A DNA stretch of 12,916 bases from an uncultured Lachnospiraceae bacterium. GTDB lineage: Bacteria > Bacillota > Clostridia > Lachnospirales > Lachnospiraceae. The stretch spans positions 1-12,916 of the forward strand of contig CAMODS010000017.1 of NCBI GenBank assembly GCA_946611525.1, given 5' to 3'. The notes below the pieces were generated by a model. It searched no databases, was not told the origin of the DNA, and saw only the letters and a program-made list of their open reading frames with translations. Position 1 is the stretch's first letter. Every line of letters starts with the position of its first letter. Below, piece after piece: positions 12,082-12,916 of this stretch. Made by a program: the position numbers and the translations under genes.

Positions 12082-12916
12082 GTGGCAAATTCTGAAGATT
12101 ATCTTGATGGACTGCTAGATTCCATTACAAAAGCTAAAACTGATAATGATAATGCTGCTGCATCAGAACTGCGCGACAGGGATATGAGGGTTAAAAACCG
12201 CACCCGTATCAGTGCAGATGATGATTTTCTTGAAGCCAGCGGCTTATCCGGCTATGAGCCTTCTGATCACAGATCCCGCAGGAATCTCCGGGGTCTTTTC
12301 GGTGATTCCGAGCTTTTGGATGGTGTTGATCTGGATGGAGATCTGGTGGATGATGACGAGTTTTTAAAAGAATTCGAGGAAGGGATTTCTGAGGAGGATC
12401 TTGAATTTGCAAAGGCTTTAGAGGGTGATACGGATCCTTATGATGGGTTTATGTCCACTGTTCAGGATACTGTATCAAAGGAACGAAAAAAGGCCTCCAA
12501 CCTTGAAGATTTTTCTTTGGATGCTCTCTCCGATGATCTTACGAATGATGACGTGCCTGATGATCTTGATGCTGTCGGGGATTTGGATGCTGCCGTGGAG
12601 CCTGACACTTCAGGTGATGATGATATGGGATCCGTGGAGGATGATATAGCAGCCATCCAGGATATTTTGGGTGATGATAGTGATATCTCGGAGTCAGATG
12701 ATACGTCTGCACCGAAAGTACAGCCAAAAGCAGATGCAGATTCGTCTTCCAATAATGTTCCTACGTCAGGTGTAGATGAAGCTATACCTGAGATGGAGGC
12801 CATGCCCGAGCTCGATGGTATGCCTGAGATGGAAGCTGTGCCTGAGATGGAGCCTATGCCGGAGGTTAATGATTTGCCTTCGATGGAGACTTCTTTTGAT
12901 TCATCTCCAGATGTCG
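12082..12916 (+). CDS. Acidic low-complexity protein, N-terminal part (runs off the window)
   Basis: A frame of 278 codons runs without a stop from GTG 12082 to the edge. GGAGG at 12070-12074 lies seven bases before the GTG; a TTG at 12076 is too close to it. The N-terminus reads ANSEDYLDGLLDSITKAK, followed by a short basic stretch (VKNRTR, HRSRRNLRGLFG). Then comes a long Asp/Glu-rich region (ELLDGVDLDGDL, DDDEFLKEFEEGISEEDLEF, VEDDIAAIQDILGDD) that is predicted mostly disordered. From 12787 there is a hexapeptide repeat of the type P-E-M-E-x-M. No signal peptide, transmembrane segment or recognised domain is seen in the visible part. The family is unknown to me. Downstream of cheV and its terminator, it probably uses a separate promoter that I could not identify. 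A structured C-terminal domain may lie beyond the window. Confidence 0.8.
   Translation, partial: MANSEDYLDGLLDSITKAKTDNDNAAASELRDRDMRVKNRTRISADDDFLEASGLSGYEPSDHRSRRNLRGLFGDSELLDGVDLDGDLVDDDEFLKEFEEGISEEDLEFAKALEGDTDPYDGFMSTVQDTVSKERKKASNLEDFSLDALSDDLTNDDVPDDLDAVGDLDAAVEPDTSGDDDMGSVEDDIAAIQDILGDDSDISESDDTSAPKVQPKADADSSSNNVPTSGVDEAIPEMEAMPELDGMPEMEAVPEMEPMPEVNDLPSMETSFDSSPDV
12787..12894 (+). repeat. 18-bp coding tandem repeat (hexapeptide PEMExM)
   Basis: Six consecutive 18-bp units start at 12787, 12805, 12823, 12841, 12859 and 12877. They encode PEMEAM, PELDGM, PEMEAV, PEMEPM, PEVNDL and PSMETS. The third and fourth are closest at DNA level; the last two have diverged. The array lies within the acidic protein. 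Confidence 0.8.

Noticed and set aside
12787..12894. CRISPR-like array
   Set aside because: The 18-bp units are directly adjacent, without spacers, in frame and protein-coding, so this is a coding tandem repeat.

Overview
This window looks like chromosomal DNA from a motile, strictly anaerobic Firmicute of the Lachnospiraceae type (Butyrivibrio/Roseburia-like). The basis is moderate GC, strong AGGAGG ribosome binding sites, VanS-like sensor kinase motifs, CheV, and a carboxyltransferase/sodium-pump operon without a biotin carboxylase. Genus is an inference. All convincing genes lie on the + strand.

Region 1 (1-1867): the 3' end of glutamyl-tRNA synthetase (gltX), then a compact UvrD/Rep-type superfamily 1 helicase that probably starts at a TTG codon, closed by a modest terminator-like hairpin.

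Region 2 (1891-7380): a five-gene operon from a very good sigma-A promoter. It encodes a divergent acyl-CoA-type carboxyltransferase, a lipoprotein with an OadG-like C-terminus, a stand-alone biotin carrier protein, the OadB sodium-translocating decarboxylase subunit, and, after a structured 192-bp gap, an OadA/transcarboxylase-5S-like carboxyltransferase. Two different carboxyltransferases, one biotin carrier and one Na+ pump suggest that carboxyl groups are shuttled on biotin between two substrates and/or released through OadB to export Na+. A strong terminator ends the operon. This is the most interesting system in the window.

Region 3 (7360-10016): an extended -10 promoter embedded in that terminator drives a small single-pass membrane protein, an OmpR-family response regulator and a sensor histidine kinase, in tight succession.

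Region 4 (10035-10897): a lipoprotein with an Asp-rich linker and a DUF4352-like domain. It has no Shine-Dalgarno and its predicted promoter would place transcription start at about the ATG, so the mRNA may be leaderless.

Region 5 (10902-12916): CheV under a consensus promoter with a structured leader and a clear terminator. Then comes a REP-like GAGCG-rich extended hairpin, then the beginning of a very acidic protein with a GTG start. Its reading frame stays open to the window edge and contains a PEMExM hexapeptide tandem repeat.
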